A program made the translations under genes and the position numbers. DNA of 64,000 nucleotides from Lycorma delicatula (taxonomy: Eukaryota; Arthropoda; Insecta; Hemiptera; Fulgoridae). This document shows positions 60,313-64,000 of the stretch, one piece after another; within the stretch, counting starts at the first letter, position 1; each line of letters opens with the position of its first letter. The notes beneath the pieces were generated by a model. That model worked only from the letters and a program-made list of their open reading frames with translations, ran no database searches and was not told where the DNA came from. The DNA lies in NCBI RefSeq assembly GCF_047948215.1, contig NC_134455.1, forward strand, positions 74,968,689 to 75,032,688, written 5' to 3'.

Positions 60313-61845
60313 ATGAATTTTCCTGAACAAACCAACGTGGCAGAGGGTGCACGTAAACACCCTCGTTTAGAGCCGGCTGTTTCGCCTGAAGCGAAACGCC
60401 GAAAGAGTACGGAGAGTAAGAAGATAGAAATTGAGGCTAGAAAAAGCTTACAAAAGGCTTTTTTTAAAAGTAGTAATGTACCGAAACCCAAATATTTGGT
60501 CATTACAAAGGAGGATGGAAATTTCTCGAGGGTGAGTCCTTTTCTCATCGCTCGAGAAATAAACAAATGTGCTGGAGGCCCTGTTAAAGAAATCAGGAAA
60601 ACCTTTACGGGACTCCATGTAGAGACTGTTAATGATATACAGTCTCAGAAGATTTTAGGGCTGAAGAAAATTGGAGAGCTAGCGGTACGTGTAGATCCCC
60701 ACGGCACGCTCAACACCTCAAGGGGTGTTGTGGTCTGTCGGGATCTTTTGAATTGTTCGGAGCAAGAGATTGTAGAGGAGCTGGCAGCACAAGGAGTAAT
60801 AGAGTGCCGTCGATTGAACATGAGAAGGAACGGTGAGGTCTTACCCTCAGCTTCTCATGTCCTCACTTTCAACCGGCCTACTTTGCCAGAAAAGATAAGA
60901 GCGGGGATTCACCGTTTGGATGTGCGGGCATTTGTCCCACAGCCGATGAGGTGCTTCAAGTGCCAACGCTTTGGCCACACCGCTCTTAGATGCGAAAGAC
61001 CGCAAATATGCGTGTGCGGTGAAGAGGTGCATGAGGGAGAGCCATGTAAAGAGCCTCCTACATGCATAAACTGCAAAGGAGCGCATTCTTGTAGATCAAG
61101 GAATTGTCCTGTCTACAAAGATGAGGTAGCTGTGCAGGAAGTAAAAACCCTGCAAAAGGTCAGCTACTTCGATGCAAAAAAAATAGTTAACGCCCGTAAG
61201 CCTAGAGCAGCAACATCTTATGCTCAGGCTGCGGCTACTGTTCCTGCTCCTGCTCCGATTGCTGTAGATGAGGCACAAATCATAAATAAACTTGCTCCCA
61301 CTTTGGCTAACATGATTGAGAGGATCATCGAAAATAAGATGAAACCTTTTGGTAATAAAGAACTTGTTAAGCCAAAGATAGTGGTACAGCCTGCTGAAGA
61401 TAAGACGATAAAAGTGAAAGTTGCTCCTCCAGAAAAGAAAACGGACACCAAACCAGACTGTCAAGTCCGTCTCAGCGAGATCCTCGATGAAAAGAAAAAG
61501 GTGATACCTATAGAGTCTGTTATGGAGGCTCCCAAGCCTCCTGTAACTGAAGTGGCCTCTAAGCCTCAGAGGCCACAAAAAATCACACAGGGGGGGCGAG
61601 TGTCCCCCCTCCCACAGGCGGTGACCGGTGCGACCCCCGTGTTGGGGAGCGGCCAGGTTGCCGCCTCTCAATCGGCGCCTGAAACCGGCGCCGATCCATG
61701 CCCGTCGTCGTCGGCGGCTTCGGTGGTCTCCGATACGGAGACCGGAAGCCTTACAGGCGACGACCTTCTCCGCGAACACGATGCTGTTCGTAGGATGGAG
61801 AAGAAAAGGAAAAAGGGATGGCCGAAAGGAAAACCCAGGCAATAA
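60313..61845 (+). CDS. I/Jockey-group LINE ORF1, zinc-knuckle protein
   Basis: An intact 510-residue frame from ATG at 60313 (MNFPEQTNVAEG). The N-terminus is basic (EAKRRKSTESKK). A central RNA-binding-like region contains KYLVITKEDGNFSRVSPF and LGLKKIGELAVRVDPH. Three knuckles follow: residues 214-227 (CFKCQRFGHTALRC), 233-245 (CVCGEEVHEGEPC) and 251-265 (CINCKGAHSCRSRNC). YKDEVAVQEVKTLQKVSYFDAKK is the usual segment after the knuckles in Jockey/I-group ORF1s. The C-terminal 200 residues are Lys/Pro/Ser-rich, ending RKKGWPKGKPRQ. It packages the LINE RNA. An upstream in-frame TTG was not chosen as start. Confidence 0.9.
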   Translation: MNFPEQTNVAEGARKHPRLEPAVSPEAKRRKSTESKKIEIEARKSLQKAFFKSSNVPKPKYLVITKEDGNFSRVSPFLIAREINKCAGGPVKEIRKTFTGLHVETVNDIQSQKILGLKKIGELAVRVDPHGTLNTSRGVVVCRDLLNCSEQEIVEELAAQGVIECRRLNMRRNGEVLPSASHVLTFNRPTLPEKIRAGIHRLDVRAFVPQPMRCFKCQRFGHTALRCERPQICVCGEEVHEGEPCKEPPTCINCKGAHSCRSRNCPVYKDEVAVQEVKTLQKVSYFDAKKIVNARKPRAATSYAQAAATVPAPAPIAVDEAQIINKLAPTLANMIERIIENKMKPFGNKELVKPKIVVQPAEDKTIKVKVAPPEKKTDTKPDCQVRLSEILDEKKKVIPIESVMEAPKPPVTEVASKPQRPQKITQGGRVSPLPQAVTGATPVLGSGQVAASQSAPETGADPCPSSSAASVVSDTETGSLTGDDLLREHDAVRRMEKKRKKGWPKGKPRQ

Positions 61846-61850
61846 TTTAA

Positions 61851-64000
61851 TTAAAAATTAGCGAGTCGATTGTACAATGGAACATCAATGGATGTTTTTC
61901 AAACATCCATGAGCTCCAACGCTTGGTACATGACGTAGACCCGATTTGTATATGTCTGCAAGAAACGCATTTCCGCCGAAATGAATATTTTAAAATAAAA
62001 GGATTCGATATATTTCGGCGAGATCAACCGCCAAATGTAAGAGTTAGAGGTGGAGTAGCTATATTAACATCGACTAGAGCTACCACCGAAGCGGTTGTTC
62101 TAAACACCAACCTACAAGCGGTCGCCGTCAGAATGAAGCGACCGCTTAAGATCACTGTGTGCAGCATATACTTACCGAATTACGATTGGATTAAGGATGA
62201 CATAGAAAGATTAATTTCCGAGCTTCCCCCACCTGTTTTACTGGTGGGTGATTTTAACGCTCATAATTCTCTCTGGGGATCGGATCGAGTAGATCCCCGT
62301 GGAAGAGAACTGGAAGGGTTCCTGATGAATTCTGAACTTATTATTTTAAATGACGGATCAGGAACCTTTTTCAATGCCAGAGATGGATCGACGTCCTGTA
62401 TAGATCTTGCACTTATAAGCGGATCGATAGCACCGAGGTACAGCTTCCATGTTATAGACGATCTGCATGGAAGCGATCATTTCCCGGTGCAAATTGTAAC
62501 TGATGTTACTAGAACAATATATCCCATCCCTAAAAGATGGTTATTTGAAAAGGCAGACTGGACGAGCTTCACAGCTAGAACGATGCTCCCGAAAACAACT
62601 GGAGTTATCGGAGAAGATGTCGACGCCATAACAAATGCAATAATTGAGTCGGCATCGAGATATATTCCCAAAACATCTGGGAAACTTACAAAGAAACCCG
62701 TTCCATGGTGGAACGATGAAATAAGTGAAGCTATAAAAAGAAAGAAAAGGGCGTATAATGCCTTTAAGAAGCGTCCTAGTATAGAAAATCTTGTTGCCTT
62801 TAAGAAATACAGGGCGTATGCAAAACGTCTTATGATAGATTCAAAGAAACGATCCTGGCAGCAATACGTGTCATCCATCGACAAAACCACTACTGCAGCA
62901 GATGTTTGGAGGAAAGTGAAGGCGATTTGTGGGCGTAATGATTTTGCTCCCATAACTAGCCTTCAAGATGAAGATGAAATAAAAGATACTCCATATGAAA
63001 TTGCAGAGCTGTTATCCAATCATTTCGAAAAGGCCAGCAAAACGGCCAACTACGAGGAAGGTTTTCGAACCAAAAAAGAAGAACACGAAGGTCTACTAAA
63101 TTTTGGAACTGAGTATAATTACTCATATAATGTACCATTTAAAATGGAAGAATTCACGAAAGCGTTGGAAAAATCAGGTAACACAGCTGCTGGTCCGGAT
63201 GAAATCCACTACAATATGATCAGGCAGCTGAATACCACTGCAAAGTGTAGATTATTAGAACTTTATAATAAAATATGGCGGGATGGAACGTACCCGCAGC
63301 AGTGGAAAAAAGCTTATGTTGTTCCAGTACCTAAGAAAAATAAAAATTTAACAGACCCCAATAGCTACCGTCCTATTTCTTTGACGTGTGCTATGGGGAA
63401 AATATTGGAAAAAATGATTAATAATCGACTCGTCTGGGTTTTGGAAAAAGAAAACCTGATATCACCGTATCAAGCAGGTTTTCGACAATACCATTCTACC
63501 ACTGATCAAATGATCAGCTTAGAGGAAATTATATATAACAGCTTTATTACAAGGAAACATTGTGTCGGAGTCTTCTTTGATCTTCAGAAGGCTTTCGATA
63601 TGACCTGGCGTCATGGTATAATGCTCCAGTTACATGAATGGGGCATTCGTGGCAATTTGCCTATACTGCTCAGCAACTACATGAATGACCGTACCTTCCA
63701 AGTACGCGTCAACAACGAATATTCATGTGAAAGAATCTTGGAAAATGGCATACCGCAAGGTTCGCCGTTGAGCGGTACCTTGTTCACCATTGCCATTAAT
63801 AAATTGATATTAGCCATTCCAGTAGAAATCAGCAAAAGCGTCTATGTTGATGATCTGGCAATCGTATATGCCAGCAACAAGACTGCTATAGTGAGGTACA
63901 AATTGCAACGAGCGATCAATGCTCTAAATGAAGTTGCAAGGAATACAGGATTCCAATTCTCACCAGAAAAAACGTGCTGTGTACACTTTTGTAGGAAGAG
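61851..64000 (+). CDS. I/Jockey-group LINE ORF2 (endonuclease-RT), partial, no AUG
   Basis: The frame opens 5 nt after the ORF1 stop (in-frame TAA at 61848-61850) and stays open to the window edge (716 codons). Numbering from 61851, the endonuclease has QWNING (9-14), LQETHF, D134 in LVGDFNAHN and SDH at 208-210, all catalytic residues present. WWNDEISEAIKRKKRAYNAFKKR follows. RT blocks are AAGPDEIHYNMIRQL, YRPISLTCAMGKILEK, YQAGFRQYHSTTDQ, FFDLQKAFDMTW, GIPQGSPLSGTLF and YVDD (Y665). The first in-frame ATG is at 62133, inside the endonuclease, so translation presumably begins upstream by a non-AUG or reinitiation mechanism. An RNase H domain, if present, would lie outside. Confidence 0.85.

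Larger units (their letters stand above)
59963..64000 (+). mobile_element. I/Jockey-group LINE, apparently intact, runs off the window
   Basis: It has a 5' untranslated region (about 59963-60312), ORF1 (60313-61845) and an open ORF2 (61851 to the end). No frameshift or in-frame stop is visible in 3.7 kb. A decayed copy lies at 9121-12335 on the other strand. RT wording such as FFDLQKAFDMTW, a YVDD catalytic box and GFQFSPEKT...HFC resembles the I clade. Clade assignment is from memory. The 3' end is outside the window. Confidence 0.8.

Noticed and set aside
61096..61842. 248-residue minus-strand frame opposite LINE ORF1
   Set aside because: Shadow of the Lys/Pro/Ser-rich ORF1 C-terminus; no recognisable domain.

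Overview
The window is eukaryotic, AT-rich, gene-poor DNA that is most likely from an insect genome, probably a hemipteran. The evidence is the mix of transposons (R1-clade, I/Jockey-group and RTE-like LINEs, several Tc1/mariner lineages, a pogo/Tigger-like remnant, a Helitron and tRNA-derived SINEs), a spliced-looking exon, long microsatellites and no operon-like organisation. The species assignment is inference. Almost every long reading frame belongs to a mobile element or is antisense or microsatellite noise.

Layout. 1-4.5 kb: AT-rich DNA with a degenerate minisatellite and dispersed repeats. 4.5-5.8 kb and 7.3-8.1 kb: dead mariner-type elements. 8.8-12.3 kb: a SINE next to a decayed minus-strand I/Jockey-group LINE. 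12.8-14.3 kb: a broken copy of a multicopy arthropod gene family of unknown function. 14.8-19 kb: repeats, a truncated SINE and a 0.95-kb foldback element. 19.1-22.2 kb: a decayed RTE-like LINE. 22.8-25.3 kb: another SINE and a pogo/Tigger-like remnant. 25.4-32.7 kb: a nearly full-length R1-clade LINE inserted into an older relative with a 13-bp target-site duplication. 33-41 kb: scattered mariner, RT and R1-like pieces. 41.2-43.1 kb: a Helitron remnant between inverted repeats. 44-47 kb: an R1-like 3' end, then unassigned DNA. 47.4 kb: the only host-gene candidate, a first coding exon with a signal-anchor peptide, a splice donor and a plausible initiator. 48.9-51.4 kb: a mariner-type element with about 385-bp inverted ends and a nested LINE tail. 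51.4-57 kb: mostly unassigned. 57.1-59.8 kb: a 5'-truncated R1-clade LINE lying inside an (AAT)n array, of which 388 perfect units remain on one side. 60-64 kb: an I/Jockey-group LINE with intact ORF1 and an open, window-truncated ORF2, the youngest-looking element here.

The genes do not form a pathway. The content is best read as layers of insertions: SINE into LINE, LINE into LINE, LINE tail into a DNA transposon, LINE into a microsatellite. I found no convincing undescribed defence, biosynthetic or regulatory system. The most useful items are the nesting events with readable target-site duplications, the microsatellite insertion, the AUG-less ORF2, the unknown gene family and the host exon.
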